A stretch of 64,000 nt of DNA, from the NCBI GenBank assembly GCA_001972305.1, contig BDDD01001971.1, positions 209,686 to 273,685 of the forward strand. Direction: 5' to 3'. Positions 1-12,479 of the stretch are shown piece by piece. The first letter of the stretch is position 1. Every line of letters starts with the position of its first letter. The position numbers and the translations under genes are program-made. Below the pieces are notes generated by a model. That model saw only the letters and a list, made by a program, of their open reading frames with translations. It was not told where the DNA came from and ran no database searches. The stretch comes from Cephalotus follicularis (taxonomy: Eukaryota; Streptophyta; Magnoliopsida; Oxalidales; Cephalotaceae).

Positions 1-12
1 ATTTTTATATTG

Positions 13-1370
13 CTAGTCCCGACCATTGTATTGTGTTTTGGATTGAGCGTAATGCCACGTGTCCGCCTTGCGGGCGCGGGGTGTTCCAACAACGTTGAAG
101 GGAGCCGACCTACTAATACTGTAGGGCCCCTCCACAGTATCTAACCTGGTAGTAGCCTGATACTTCTTCTATAAAAAAATACAAGATTAATCAGTTAAGT
201 AATTGACACATAAACGGTAATTGACATATTCATTTTAGTTTGTGACTCACCATCCTCTCCACTATAATAGGAGGTGGAAGAGTATCATTCCCCGCCCTCC
301 GATGGGTGTCGTAAGATACATCCATAGTCTTTTTCCCCTTGGCCTCCTACAAGTCAAACACTATTTCGAATTAGTTTGAAACACAAATTAAGTTTATTAA
401 TCACCATAATTATAAATTAAGTTTATTACTTACCCCAATCTTAAGTTGTCTTTCCATCGTGTAATTACCGCCAGTGTAGGTGGTGTGTGCTTCGTTCACT
501 CTATTGGCGGCATTTGTTCTTACCCGCTTCTAAAAATCCTCGGACATCCAGATGTACACCATTTCATCCCACACTGGCTGTGGTATCTCTACAGGGCCAT
601 GCTGCCTGCACTCAGGGCTCATCTGACGCACACCAGCGCTCGTCATTGCCTTCTTCCTATAGTTACGCATCCACTTTGGGTAATTCTCTTACACGTAACA
701 ATGGAATGCAGGCCTGCTGTGTGCAGTAGATGGTAGAAAGTGGAAGTAGTCCTATAAAACATCAATGTCAAACAATGAAAATAAAAATATCATGAATAAT
801 ATTAATTGTTAACTGTAACAGTTTTACTCACCAGTAGTTTTTCCCATGGTAGTTCCTTCTCTGAATCGGGCCACTGGCTCCACGTGGTCCATGGTTGCAG
901 TATTCTGCCCTTGATGAGGACGCTATGGTGTTCTTCACATCCATCTCCTCAAAACACCTGTAATTAAACAAATATTAGCACCAACATGATATGTTAGTTT
1001 TAAAAAAATGTACTTAAATTACTAGTTACTTACTCATTGGAACTGATATATCGAATAGGCCTAGAATCCTCCACCCCCTGCGGGGGCAAGTCTGTCCCCC
1101 TACTAGCTCCCCTCATCCGTCTCTGATGGGAGCTTGATTCAGAAACATGGTTACGTTTGACTGTAAATATGTATAAAAAAAAAGTTTCGACAACACGAAA
1201 AACAGTTTAAGGCCAAATATCGTGACATAACAAATTTCTTTACTAGCGCTGGGAACATCGGTATCCTGCTCCCGTGTGTCTAACTCCATGGAGTCTAACT
1301 CGGGACCTGTAGATCCGGATGGTATGGTGGAATCCCCAGGAATAGAGGAACATGTGACCTTGTGCGGCAT
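13..1370 (-). pseudogene. CACTA second coding region, Transposase_24-like, multi-exon
   Basis: This is the 3' coding part of the CACTA element, resembling the plant Ptta/En/Spm Transposase_24 protein that in this superfamily accompanies the TNP2 transposase. I see minus-strand exons bounded by GT..AG signals at about 1033-1170, 832-957, within 434-751, 251-346 and 13-168. Donors GTAAGT or GTGAGT are clear at each of the first four. The block within 434-680 carries the family pattern of a Trp-rich start, then N-x2-N-R, then a His-Thr-x-Gly-like segment. One in-frame stop is visible there, so the gene is probably dead. The last exon ends in a stop at 13-15. The acidic stretch at 1113-1370 may be part of the linker. 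Whether this is a separate gene or fused downstream of DUF4216 cannot be decided from sequence alone. Confidence 0.55.
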
Positions 1371-1689
1371 ATCTGCAAGAACTCACTGTATTTAAAAACG
1401 ATACAAATTATATATAGTTGTCCTACTATATATTATCAAAGTATAATGTCATGCCAAATTAGAAGATTAAGAATACTATTGCAAGCAATATTTACTACAA
1501 ATACTACACTATTAACTTACAGTTTAATATATGCTATCAATATCCATGTCGTCTTGACTATCGAAATCATATTCCATTACTCCGTCCTCCTCATCCGTGT
1601 CAGAAACATCATCTTCCCATTCATCTTCCTCATCATCCGGATTGTCATGGTCAGACGTAGGATCTCTTATTCGAACATTTGGAGGCAAT

Positions 1690-2254
1690 ACTACCTACTC
1701 CCCTTCCCCATCTCCTCGAAGGGAATCTTCTCTTTCAGGACTTAAATCAGCTGCAAATGATCGTAGTGGACCACTGATGACATCTTTTTGCAATGTCATA
1801 TCCATACCCAAATCGTCGACATATTCTTCTTCATAATCAGGAAGGCTGTAGGAATTTTTGGGTTTCGTTTTTATCACAGTCACCCACCATTGTACCTACG
1901 ATCATTGGAAACGTAGGGTGCGTAGAACACCTGCACAACTTGACTTGCCAGCATGAACGACTCGTATGTAAGGAGTTCCTTTTCGGGGTTCAGACGAACA
2001 ATCCCAAACTCATCCACTCTGGTACCTCTCTCCGAAGTGTCAACCCAATCACACTTAAATAAAACAACTTTGTTGTATTTTCCGTAGAAATCAGGCTCCA
2101 CAACATCGACCAAGGCTCCGTAGAAGTCACTACAACTATCATTCCAAGTGCTTCCCTTGATCATTACTCCCCAAATTTGAATTGTTGAGGTCCTCGATGC
2201 ATCGTTAGTGTGAAACTTGTACCCATTGATGACATACCCCTTCCACGACCTCAC
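1690..2254 (-). pseudogene. CACTA transposase, DUF4216 domain
   Basis: DUF4216 is a domain of unknown biochemical role found downstream of DUF4218 in plant CACTA transposases. The open stretch 1880-2254 has the family landmarks in order: VNGYKFHT near the start, WGVMIKG, DFYGALVDVVE, VVLFKCDWVD, then LASQVVQVFYA close to the end. Reading continues leftward in the next block (1695-1880) through a KTKP segment into an acidic tail, as is normal after DUF4216. The preceding part is separated by AT-rich, intron-like sequence (2255-2606). It belongs to the same gene as the TNP2 blocks further right. Confidence 0.8.
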
Positions 2255-2606
2255 TTTTGTAGCAGGTGCACTTGCTAAATTCCGTAGATGGGCGTCAACT
2301 TCTTTGTCGTTCTTAACCTATTAAGTATGCAATGTATACACGTAATATAGAAATCAAAATCAACAATTAAAAATTATGAAACTTATAGACGCTTTGTTGA
2401 CATATTCTGGCATTACTTACACAGCTTTGAAACCATTTCACAAAGTATGTATCGCGTTCTTCTTCAATTTGTTTGGAGGTAATGTTAGGGTTTAATTCAC
2501 TGACTAGTTGTTCGTACTCATTACAACAAAGAATATAAGTGAGATACGTTCAAATTGCACAATTCCTATAAATAGAGTATAAACTTAGTACAATATATAT
2601 GTATAC

Positions 2607-2984
2607 TTACTCAACCAGAGGGCTGACTTCATCGTAGTTCAGAAGGATGTACAAATATGCAGCCTCGTATTCTTCATCTGTCATATGTCTTTTCTCTGTC
2701 TTGCCCAGTGCTTTACCATGATGAGTAAATATTGATAGCAATCCGTTACTTGCAATGACGCTCCCATCCCAGTTTCGCTCAGGTCTATTCAACATTGTCG
2801 GGACATCAGGTTCAAAATAATACGAACAAAACTTTATCAACTCGCGAACAATGTATGCCTCGGTGATCGACCCTTCCACATTAGTTTTGTTCTTCACCAT
2901 CTTTTTAAGATCAAACCGCTCTCTGCAATTAAATATGTAATTAGAATACATGACAAAGAGATGAAAATTTTCAGAAAGAGACAC
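2607..2984 (-). pseudogene. CACTA transposase, C-terminal half of DUF4218
   Basis: This is the second half of the DUF4218 domain, recognised by VEGSITEAYIVRE, FCSYYFEP, LNRPERN and the segment around DEEYEAAYLYILLN, all typical of CACTA transposases. The first half of the same domain lies at 6388-7089, on the far side of the hAT insertion. Both edges keep the codons for the conserved Trp-Met-Tyr-Pro motif because the hAT duplicated its 8-bp target there. The sequence between 2985 and 3017 continues the domain in a different frame. Function in the family is transposase-associated and nuclear; this copy is not intact. Confidence 0.8.
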
Positions 2985-3090
2985 AACGAGAAACTATACC
3001 TCTCAATTGGATACATCCAGGGACGTAACCAGGAATTTAACACAAGGGGGGCACAAGTTCATTGTTAAAAAAAAATATAGTCGTACCTGA

Positions 3091-5506
3091 TTACAATAAT
3101 GTACGGCGAGTTTTCATATTTTGGAACCGTTGGATTATTGCTTCATTATCAATGACATTAAATATATCTTTTTCAATATATGTCACCAAAATATCGTTCA
3201 TCCATTGATCTCCCATTTGGTTTCGTAGTCGGTTCTTTATAATAGTCATAGCAGAAAAAGCTTTCTCCACAGTAGCAGTAGAAACTGGTAAGATTAAAGC
3301 TAACTTTAAGAGCATATAAACCAGCGGATATACCTTGTCTTTATTTTTCTCCTTCATTCTCTTCACAAGTTCTCCAATGTCATTCACTTCAGTGAACTCA
3401 ATATCTGAACGCATATCAATGATATAAGTTTCCAGTTGATTTTTAAGCTCCATAAGATCGGCAATAAAAAAATCATTTGGATAAAACTTGGTGAATGAAA
3501 CTAAATCCTCTGTATTAAATGCCAGGAAATGATTAATGGGATTTAGACAAGCCATGCAAAGAAGCAGTTTGGTATTTACTTATGTTAAACGAGCATTCAA
3601 CTCCAGCAATTGCATATCAATAACTGTATAAAATACCTCAATGCGATAATAATTTGAGTTTGCAAGCCCTTGAACTCTCCGTCTTGACCTACCTCGAGGC
3701 ACCCACATATCATCCATATTCGGAACAATGATATTTTGTTTGTTATAGAATAATGACACTTCATCAAGAAGAGAATCTCAACAATTTTGTCTCATATCTT
3801 TTAACCTCTGTTTAGAAATATTAACTAATCTCATTGCATTTACAATATCTTGTTCTTTTCGTTGCAATGCTTGTGAGAGTTCATTAGTAATCCCAAGGGT
3901 ATCACGTATAAGATGCAGACAAAATACAAAATCAAAGCATTGTAAAGCTTCCATTAAAGCACATGCCTCACCTCTTTGTTCTGAATTTGAGCCATCCACT
4001 GTAATAATATCAAGAACTTCAATTATATCTGGGAAAATAACAATCAAGTTGATTAATGTACCGTAATGAGACCCCCAACGAGTATCACCAGGACGCTCGA
4101 GACCAATTTCTTGATTTAAACCTTTTCCAGTTACCAAACAATTATTTTCCAATGCTTTGAAGACACGTTCAACATGTTTGTCTCGAAGTTGATCACGGCG
4201 TTTGCATGAAGCTCCAACAATATTTAATAAATTGGTTACTATATTAAAACGTAAAGCAACATGGACATGATTTTTTTGTAGTAAAAACTAATGATAATTA
4301 AAGTTGATGTGCAAAACAACAAATATAGTGTGTAGACTTATTCTCTTTTATAATAAGAGACTTAAGACCACCAAACTCACCTCGCATATTGCTTGCTCCA
4401 TCATACCCTTGACCTCGAATGCTTGATAAGCTTAAACCATACTTAGATAACAGAGATTCAATTGCCATTTTCAATGATAAAGATGTGATACTTGAGGCAT
4501 TCACAATACCAATGAAACGTTCAATAACACACCCTTCTCTATTCACAAAATGCAAGGCCACTGCCATTTGTTCTTTACTTGAAATATCACGAGCTTCATC
4601 AACCAAAATAGAGAATAAACCATTTCCAAGCTCCTTGACTATAGCATTGGTTGTTTCAATAGCAGATGCATTGACAATATCTTTTTGAATTTCTAGAGTA
4701 GTCATTTGTTGATTCTCAGGTGCATTGCACAATGTAACATTATTGATATCCTCATTATGATTTCAAAGAAACTTCAATAGTTCAACAAAATTACCTTCAT
4801 TTTTGGAATTTTCAGATTCATCATTTCCTCTAAAGGCCATTCCTTGCTGCAAAAGAAATCTAACACAATCGACTGATGCATTCAAGCGAGTTTGATATTC
4901 TTGTCGAGCACGATCACTTTGTCGACAACTAATAGTTTGGATATGTTGGTTTTGATTCATCAAAGCCTCACAATTCCTCCGAGCTTGATTATGAGCATTG
5001 CTATGAGCTCCAACATGAGTGTCAAACTTCTTTTTATTTTTTCAGTATTTAAAACATATATTAACAAAGGTCTTTCCACTAGGATTGAAGAGATAACAAT
5101 ATAAACAATACGCAACATCATATGTTATGCTATACTCCAACCATGTAGAATATTTATCAAACCAAGCTTTATTAAATCGTCTCATTTTTTCTCCAATTAA
5201 AGATTGAGGAAAATCATGATCACAAGGTTGGCAAGGACCATTTTGCAGATATGCTCTTCGAACTTCATCATTCTTGGATCCATAACTAGAAATTAGTGGT
5301 CGTAATCCAGGATCAGAAGGAAGGCTACCTAAATCAACTTCTATGCATATTCTTTTACTATATATTGGATTTTGACTTTCACTAGAGTCATTGGGTGCTT
5401 CTATTTTATTAGAAGCGACATCTACTTGATTTTCAGTTTCAACAGTGGGTTCCTTTTCACAATTACTCGGCACATGAGAAGATGACAGAATTTCACAATT
5501 TTGCAC
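3091..5506 (-). pseudogene. hAT transposase, TTF-type zinc finger with hAT dimerisation domain
   Basis: Transposase of the plant TTF-zinc-finger/DUF4371/hAT group, which cuts and rejoins element ends in the nucleus. From the N-terminus: 5042-5506 holds an acidic leader and a TTF-type zinc finger (Pro-Cys-x2-Cys-Asp-His early, YCLYCYLF later). Next, 4763-4963 and 4298-4732 hold the DUF4371 segment, including LVDEARDISSKEQMAVALHFV and the conserved RGQGYDGASNM. Then 3778-4152 is the middle part with RPGDTRWGSH. Finally 3091-3555 is the dimerisation domain with LPVSTATVEKAFSAM and IKNRLRNQM. Expected family length is roughly 750-800 residues. Here it is split into five open pieces by stops and frame changes, so this copy should be inactive. 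No intron is needed to explain the breaks. Confidence 0.88.
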
Positions 5507-6379
5507 TTTTTTGAAATACCTTAATATAACTATTGAATTGAAAAGAAAAAAAAATTAGAAGATGATGCGAAAGAAGAAATTCTAATTTGGTTATACATGT
5601 TAATCTGTTATAATCTAATTTCTATGTTAATTATTTATTACTATTCATAAATCTAATGTTCCATTCATTTATTTTTCGTTACTCTAAAACAAAAACTCCT
5701 AAATATCACAAAAATCAGTATCTACGATCAAATGCAATAAACTATAAATCAATAGTTAGGGTTTTAAAAAGGAAATATCAAACAAACTCCAAAATAGCTA
5801 AATAAATTGTACTTACATTAGAATTTGTAATAAGTTAACTGGTACTTTATACATAAATAAAAAAGAAACAAACTTTTATTGTGTAAAGGTTCTACTAGTA
5901 ATAATTATGATGAGTCAAAAAGTCTCTCTTGTAGAGTTGTTGAGCAAATGTAAGAAGTAATTAATATAGAAATTAGAATTGTAAGGTTTAGCTTGTCAAA
6001 AATTGATTTTGGCAATCAAGATCTATACCTTAGGTTAGTGACGGCCTGCAATGAGCCTATGATGTTGCCTCTTAAAACTTCAATGTCAATTTGATCCTAA
6101 TTATCAATCTTTTTATTTATTTATTTAAACTGCTCTTCTCTCAAATCTCAATAGTTAATAAGGTTTATTTATTTATTTATTTTTATTATATCCAATATGT
6201 GCTGATATCTTTTACTTAATAAACTACTTAAAAGCTCATAATTATTATAGCACAACTAATTACACTACAACCCAAATTTATAGGTAGGCACACACTATAT
6301 ATAATTAAAAAAAATGAAAACTTTACAAAAGAGAGGGGAGGCACGTGCCTATGCAGGCCTCCCCCTGCCTCCGTCCTTG
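5507..6379. other. hAT 5' non-coding region
   Basis: This is AT-rich sequence between the transposase start and the right terminus of the hAT element. There is no credible ORF. The antisense-frame open stretch that begins at 6314 spans the element/CACTA boundary and is accidental. A TTTA repeat patch lies near 6110-6185. It probably holds leader and subterminal binding sites for the transposase, but I cannot point to specific ones. Confidence 0.6.
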
Positions 6380-6387
6380 GATACATC

Positions 6388-7089
6388 CACGTATTCTGAA
6401 CCGGCCCACATACTTTCGCTTCGTAAGCCAAGTGGACAAAAAGATGTTCCCTCGAATAAAAAAATAATAGAGGAAATATCTTCTCCATTTTACAAATTGT
6501 TTGAACAATGTTACTCTAGAGCAATCGCAGCACTGTTCAATGTTGAGCATAAATTTCGAAAAAAATCACTGACCTCTGCCAACACGTCGATGATATTTCT
6601 CGGCAGGAACTCAGAAAATGCAATCGGAAGAAGTATCTGCATGAAGACATGGCAATCATGGCTCTTCAGTCCCGAAACCTTACGCTTTGAAACATTCACA
6701 CACCGAGATATGATTGAGGCGTATCCATCCGGAAACCTAATCTTTGTCATCCATTCACAAAATTGTCTGACATGTTCACTGTTAAGTGAATATTTTACTG
6801 GTGGAAATATGAACCACCCGTCCATCTCTTCTGCATACAGTTCGGGTCTTATTCTCAACTCTTTTAGATCAAGTCGAGCTTGTACGTGGTCCTTCGATTT
6901 TCCCTTCATATTCATGACCGTGTTGAATATATTTTCAAACACATTCTTCTTGATGTGTATGACGTCCAACTTGTGTTTGACTAGTACTTTACTCCAATAA
7001 GGAAGTTCGAAAAAGATACTTCGCTTAGTCCAATTGTGTACTCTCCCGAACCCAGGTTTCTTACTAGTTGGTACACCTTTTCCAAACAC
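6388..7089 (-). pseudogene. CACTA transposase, tnp2 C-terminus and first half of DUF4218
   Basis: This continues the CACTA transposase. The order from the right is FFELPYWSKVLVKHKLDV (the PYW segment preceding DUF4218), HIKKNVFENIFNTVMNMKGK, LDLKELRIRPELY, HDCHVFMQILLPIA and LCSTLN. It ends in another frame with VHLAYEAKVCGPVQ running up to the Trp-Met-Tyr-Pro codons where the hAT entered. The family uses this region together with the catalytic core. At least one frame change lies before the hAT junction. An opposite-strand open frame of 228 codons at 6314-7000 is only its shadow. Confidence 0.85.
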
Positions 7090-7242
7090 AACTTAATTCA
7101 ACTCGGGGAGTTGATCCTTTACCTCTTCCCTTGATAACCTCTCCACACCCACCTCGGTCACTTGTCGACCCCTCAAGAATTTTTTATTGTCTTTTCTAAA
7201 CTGGTGGTCTGTGGGCAACAATTGATGATGACAGTCAAACCA

Positions 7243-8359
7243 CTAACATTTCTGACTATGCTTCAATCTAAAACTCTTGGTCAGACCCATGCAGTAGGGG
7301 CATGTCAAATGACAATGAGTACTCCAGCCTGACAGAAGTCCATAGGCAGGAAAGTCACTAATCGTCCACATTAAAGCGGCTCTCATCTGAAAATTCTTCT
7401 TGCGCGATGCATCATAGGTTTCAACTTCGGTTTCCCACAAGATCTTCAACTTGTCAACAAGTGGACGCAGAAACACATCAATATCTTTCCATCGGCTTTT
7501 TGGTCCATGTGTAATCAAGTACAAGAACATGAATGACTTTGTCATACACAACCAAGGTGGAAGATTGTATGGGAAACCAAAAACAGGCCAGCAAGAGTAA
7601 ACACTACTACTAACCCCAAAAGAACAAAACTCGTCCGTTGCTATTCCTATTCTAACATTGCCAATCTCTACAGAAAAAGATGGAAAAGTAATATCAAAGT
7701 GCTTCCAAGCTTCACTGTTAACCGGGTGTACCATTCCCACTTCGTCACCGTCGTTATCCTTCCTCTTCTTACTATGCCACCTCATATCAACAGATGTTTT
7801 ATCTTAGTGAAACAACCTTTGAAGTCTTGGTGTCACCAGAAAGTGAAGCAAAACCTTGTAAGGTACCTGTTTCTTTCTCTTTCCGCCACCACTATGTTTG
7901 AATCTAGGATGATTACATGTTGGACACTCTGTAGCACACTTGTGTTGGTCCCTGTAATACAACATACAATCATTGACACATCCATCTATCTTTTTGTAGT
8001 CTAATCCCAATGTCTTCATAATTTGTTCCAGCTTGTAATAAGATTCCGACAACTTCTTATCCTTAGACATTCCGCTCTTAACTATCTGAAGAATTTCCTC
8101 GGCCCCTTTGTTAGGAATCTCATACTTGGACTTGACATTCATGAGTTGCGTCATCATAGACAGCTTGGTGTGATTTTCACAGTCATTCCACAACAGTTCA
8201 TCCGCATTCTTAAGCAGGTCATAGAACTTCTTTGCATTGGGATTCGAAAGTTCATCAGCCGTCTCGTCATGTTCACGAGTATCAAACTTGAACCCCCCCT
8301 TCCCCCCCAATATCCATTACGAGATTAACAAAAGGATTGCTCGAACTCAAGGGGTCTGA
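7243..8359 (-). pseudogene. CACTA TNP2-type transposase (Transposase_21)
   Basis: This is the catalytic part of a CACTA transposase, which recognises the element ends and moves them. Two open stretches are visible. 7804-8310 is the N-terminal part with KKIDGCVNDCMLYY and a Cys-x2-Cys metal-binding pair before NHPRF. 7243-7785 is the core with RIGIATDEFCSFG, YSCWPVFGFPYNLPPW, ETYDASRKKNFQMRAALMWT, ISDFPAYGLLSGWST and CPYCM. The Asp residues of ATDEFC and ISDFPAYG match the conserved acidic positions of the family. Coding sequence reads on to about 8359, where the solo LTR interrupts it. A frame change near 7790 and the two insertions make the gene non-functional as seen. Confidence 0.88.
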
Positions 8360-9659
8360 CTGTTAGATGTAGTGACCCGACAAGCCATTGGATAGGCTAT
8401 CGTATTATATCAATCATTCTATATAAACACTCTTATTCCTTTTATATATGACATGTGTAATTTATTATGGCAATATTACTTGTGTTTCATCACTTAATTG
8501 AAGTATTTTATTATTCACATACTTACGCTTGTGACGCCCTGACATAAGGTTGGATGCCTAGCATGGAGGCTGTGAGATTGATTACGTTATTCCTTATGTC
8601 GAATTAGTTCCAAGTCATTGGTTCACTTTGTGCGCAATAGTGAACCGGATAGACTTTCGCGTATGTTGCCTGCTCATGGAATTGGAGGATGGATTCTCTC
8701 ACTACCATCTGTGTTGGACACTAGGGCAAACACGGGGTGCGAGTTGGGAGCATGTACACTGAACTGGACCCACGTAGGAGACACTGTTTGGATAGTCGCT
8801 ATTCTCGTGTCAGTAGTGACTCGTACTTGTTGCGGTTGTGTATAAGTGTTAGTCACTTAGCGAGTTCTCAAACTCGTCGGATCCTTAGACCTGAGCGACT
8901 GCTGTATATTGTATGGAGACAGTTATGTTATGATCTCCACCTTACCCAGTTCTTGTGCAGGGCTGACAATCGGGTGGTCTTTGGGTATGATTGAATCTAT
9001 ACGAATATAAGCGAGTGCGCAATAAGGTATTGTCACACCTGAGCGAAGGTGATCGACCCTATTATGGTCTAATTGTACTTTTGACCTATGAAATCCTTGG
9101 CCAAGGTTGAGGTAGATTGGGAACTAGATTTCTGGAGAATTTGCCAAAGGTCCTAGTAATAATAAGATATTTTAGGTATTGAGTTATTATCTAAGGTTGA
9201 CACGTATCCTTACCCTAGACCTCAATCAGGGCTATGTATGATAAGGGATTATAGTACACGTGAACCGAGGACTTAGAAAATCTTAGGTTAAAGTGATGTG
9301 TAATAAATTATGGAAAAAATAATTAGATTAATTTTTCCATATGGATAATATTAGATATCATTCCGAGAGCATTTAAATCGGTCTAGGATCATTTAGAATG
9401 GCTAAACTGAACCCTAGGGGTATTTTGATAATTTATAAATACCTCTTATTTTAACCAAGATTTTATAGGGTCCTTACCCAATAATGATTAGTTCTTTAAT
9501 ATGTTTGGACATATTAAGTCTTGGTTTAATTTTATCAAATATCGGTAAAGTGTATTTTGCATCTTGTGGAAACACATTTACCTGATCTTACTTAATCAAT
9601 ATTAGAAGGGATAATATAAGTTGGATTTATACTGATTTTGCTTGACCAGCCACTCAAAG

Positions 9660-9805
9660 CGTAGTCTAAGCGTCGACGTCTTCTGGGAAGCGTCGTTGTT
9701 TATCGCATGTATAGGCGTCTATGTCCTTTAGAAAGACGTCAACGTTTTAGTGCATTATTGTATAAGCGTCGACGCTTTCTTCGAAGGCGTCAACGCTTTG
9801 TGCGC
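9660..9805. repeat. GTCGAC motif cluster 1
   Basis: About six copies of a short palindrome-like motif lie in 145 bp, in forms such as AAGCGTCGACGTCTT, AAGACGTCAACGTTTT and AAGCGTCGACGCTTT. They are spaced 15-35 bp apart, within the solo LTR. Confidence 0.75.
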
Positions 9806-10164
9806 GACATGCAAACCAGTTTATGGGCACACGTCGTGGGGCACGTCTTCACTTCCTCTCCAACCATTTTCTCCTATCCTAGCATGACGGCTAAACGTGG
9901 GAATCATGTTTTCATGATTCCTTAGCGATAGGAGCATGATCTCCATTAGTGGAGTAGTGGATATGAGGAGAGAGAGAGAAAGAAAGGGGCTGGAATAAAA
10001 AGAAATATGTCTGAGTGGGAGGACTTCTGGACAATAGTGCAATATCCTCTTTGCACAAGATAGAAAGAATCCCTTCTCTGATTATATACCAAGCATTTTG
10101 CTTATCTATGGTGGATTGGTTTTGGCTTCTCTTGTCAATTTCAATTTACTCTCCATAAGCTTTG

Positions 10165-10191
10165 AGAGAGAGAGAGAGAGAGAGAGAGAGT
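10165..10191. repeat. GA dinucleotide microsatellite
   Basis: About twelve GA units in the 3' part of the solo LTR, in the leader-like section. Confidence 0.9.
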
Positions 10192-10577
10192 TAGACGTAT
10201 CTTTGGCTATTCTTTTATATTTGCTAGTTAGGAGGTACTGTTACTTGGAGCAGTAGCACTACGGATTGGATAGCAGTTATAGGAGTCTTCTCAAGCTTGT
10301 ACTGGCAGAGAAAGAAGGAGCCACCAGCTGATGGTATAAACTTTATGTCTTCCCTTTTGGCTGCCTTGCTTTGCCTTCCCTTGTGTTACCATTGCTTGTC
10401 TTTGGTGACACCAATTCAGCTTTTATGATGATGTGATGATCCTTGTGGCTTGTGTTCTTGCCATTATGGACTGGTTTTGTTTGTTTAGGGTGTTGTTTCC
10501 GCTGCCATGATTATGTTTTTAAGATTTGTTCTACACCCTTTAACCCTAAGTCCATTTTTGGCTCCAAAGACGTTCCA

Positions 10578-12300
10578 CTGTTTCCATCACTGGCTGCTCG
10601 GTTATAGCCGGACATCGTTCCCTCCTTTCCCCATGTTGATCCAACAACGTGTAATGGAGGATGAAACCATTCTTCAACAAATGTAACCACACTTCAGATC
10701 GAGTTACAAATGCCCTTAACTTGCAACGTTTGCAAAGACGCTTTATCGTACTATTCCAGACAACTCTTCATTTGAGAATGCAAAATCTGGGATAACGAGC
10801 ACACCCCTGTTAAGTTCCTCCCTTAGTAACCCCCGGACAACTCGCCTACTCATCCAACTCCTGTCCACAGATATTTTTTCTACAAGTAGGGTAGAAGATT
10901 GTTAAATTCAAGTATTCTTTTCTCAAAATGCATTGACTGAAGTCTATCTCACCACCTAACTCTAAAAGGTATGGCCCTATCCCATTCCCAACTACGTAAC
11001 ATTATCCCATGTGCATAGTTCACTCCGAGAAAATTTCGGCAGCATCTCCCCACGGTTCCTCAAATACACGAATTAAACTGAATTAATCGGTTTAATTATG
11101 CATCCGAGGAACATGTTTAAGGAGTGTAACCGAAACTTTCTTGAAGAAAACTTTGTACACAAAATAACGATATATCCTACAGTGGGCGTACGTATGCGAG
11201 AACTGTCAGAACTGGATAATTCATGATTCACTCCTATTGAACGAATCATAAACGGGAATCTAAGGTTTCTCTCGATTTTAATCATAATAGGTAATTGAAC
11301 TCTACAATAAATTTAAATAGGATAAACCATCAAACTTTCATTTTGATATAAACCCTACAAGATACTTCTAAATCATGAAATTCTACAATGACAACGGACT
11401 TTTTACTTAACTCATAATTTATACCGCACATCAAATCATTCGTACAGTAAGTAATTTGTTTCTATACAATTCAATAATCTAATCAATTATTACCTGCACA
11501 CACAGTAAGTATATTGCAAACAGTAAGTAATGAAATCAGAAACAAGTGAAATAGTACAATATAAAATAACTTGTTTATATATATATAAACTTTGTTTTTT
11601 ATCTTAGATTTTTTACTCACTCAACTTAGAGCTCAAGGGACGACCAATCCAATTGAAGACTTATAAATTTATTGTTGATCCAGATTCACACATCAATAAC
11701 CAACTCGAAAGGCATCAATGTCTTTTGGAAGATATCAATATCTTTACACAAATGCATCAACGCTTTTGAAAGAAAGCATCAACGCTATTGTGTGCTATAC
11801 TCACAGTGGCCAATCTTTTGAGCATTGATGCTTTAAAATGAAAGCATCGATGCTTTCTATAATGGCGTCGACCCCAAAGGGAAAGCATAGATGTTATTGG
11901 GCGTGGGGCTTAAGGGATTAAAAGGCAAAGGCATCGATGCTTATAGGCAAAAGCATCGGTGCCCTTGTCTAAATAGTGTTAACGCTATCCAAAGGCGTCG
12001 ACGCTTGTCTATATTCAACCCCAAAGGTCATAAACTCAATCATTAGTTACTTTTTTTTTTTGTAAAACCCAATCATTTCACACTTTAAGCAAGTCTATAA
12101 GTCATCTTTAATCTAATTAAAACATTGATTTATTTATTTCAATTCAGTTTAGAGAATTTAGGTCAAATTGCTCTATTTTCAATTCAAGCTCAAATACATC
12201 AAATATCAAATAACCAATTACTTTATAATCAATCAATACATGCATAACAACTATATGTTATTTATAAAGTCTGTAAACCATGTATGATATTTTCTAACTC
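10578..12300 (-). other. CACTA 5' transcribed but non-coding region
   Basis: This is sequence between the solo LTR and the CACTA terminus. On the minus strand it should be leader and first introns of the transposase gene. A credible splice donor (CAG|GTATT, minus strand) lies near 12335-12340, after a CT-rich putative leader. No domain-bearing ORF is present; the longest open frames are under 75 codons and show no family features. Positions 11710-12010 hold a motif cluster like those in the LTRs, which could mean that part of this stretch is an unrecognised old LTR fragment. Confidence 0.5.
11710..12010. repeat. GTCGAC/ATCGAT motif cluster 2
   Basis: Roughly eleven copies of variants such as GGCATCAATGTC, AAGCATCGATGCTTT, GGCATCGATGC and AAGGCGTCGACGCTT lie in 300 bp. 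This is the densest cluster, and it lies in the CACTA 5' region, not in a delimited LTR. Confidence 0.75.
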
Positions 12301-12479
12301 AGTTTATATATATGGAGGTTGGATCTAGAAAATAATACCTGAAATCCAAGGTTTGATGTTGGCTGGAGGAGAAGAAAGAAGGAGCAGGAGACCGGCAGTG
12401 AGAGAGAGGAAGAAAGTGAGGGCGAGCGACGGTGAGGGAGAGGAAAAAAAGAAAGGGCCAGGTAGTATTAGGGTAACAC

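Larger units (their letters stand above)
3018..6379 (-). mobile_element. hAT DNA transposon inserted in the CACTA gene
   Basis: This is a 3362-bp hAT-superfamily element. It starts CAGGGACG and ends CGTCCTTG, imperfect terminal inverted repeats of hAT type. It is flanked by a perfect 8-bp target duplication GATACATC (3010-3017 and 6380-6387), the size expected for hAT. Removing element and one duplication reconnects the CACTA DUF4218 coding sequence, which confirms the boundaries. One minus-strand transposase gene fills 3091-5506. The rest, 5507-6379, is AT-rich non-coding sequence with 5' leader or intron character. The clean duplication suggests a fairly recent insertion, but the transposase is already broken. 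Confidence 0.93.
8365..10577 (+). mobile_element. Solo LTR of a gypsy element, inserted in the CACTA transposase gene
   Basis: This is an LTR-type sequence of about 2.2 kb without internal domain. It begins near TGTAGTGACCCG at 8368 and ends CGTTCCA at 10577. The pentamer CTGTT occurs on both sides (8360-8364 and 10578-10582), with three extra bases before TG on the left, so the boundary is good but not perfect. CACTA sequence resumes on the right. Its 8540-9120 part aligns by eye to the reverse complement of 54400-54985, so the two belong to related LTR families in opposite orientation. It contains a GTCGAC motif cluster at 9660-9805 and a GA microsatellite near 10165-10191. It looks old. 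Confidence 0.6.

Noticed and set aside
1362-1745. 127-codon plus-strand open frame
   Set aside because: Antisense to the CACTA acidic linker and introns; hydrophobic AT-rich composition only.
6314-7000. 228-codon plus-strand open frame
   Set aside because: Antisense to the DUF4218 region and it crosses the hAT/CACTA boundary, so it cannot be an old gene.
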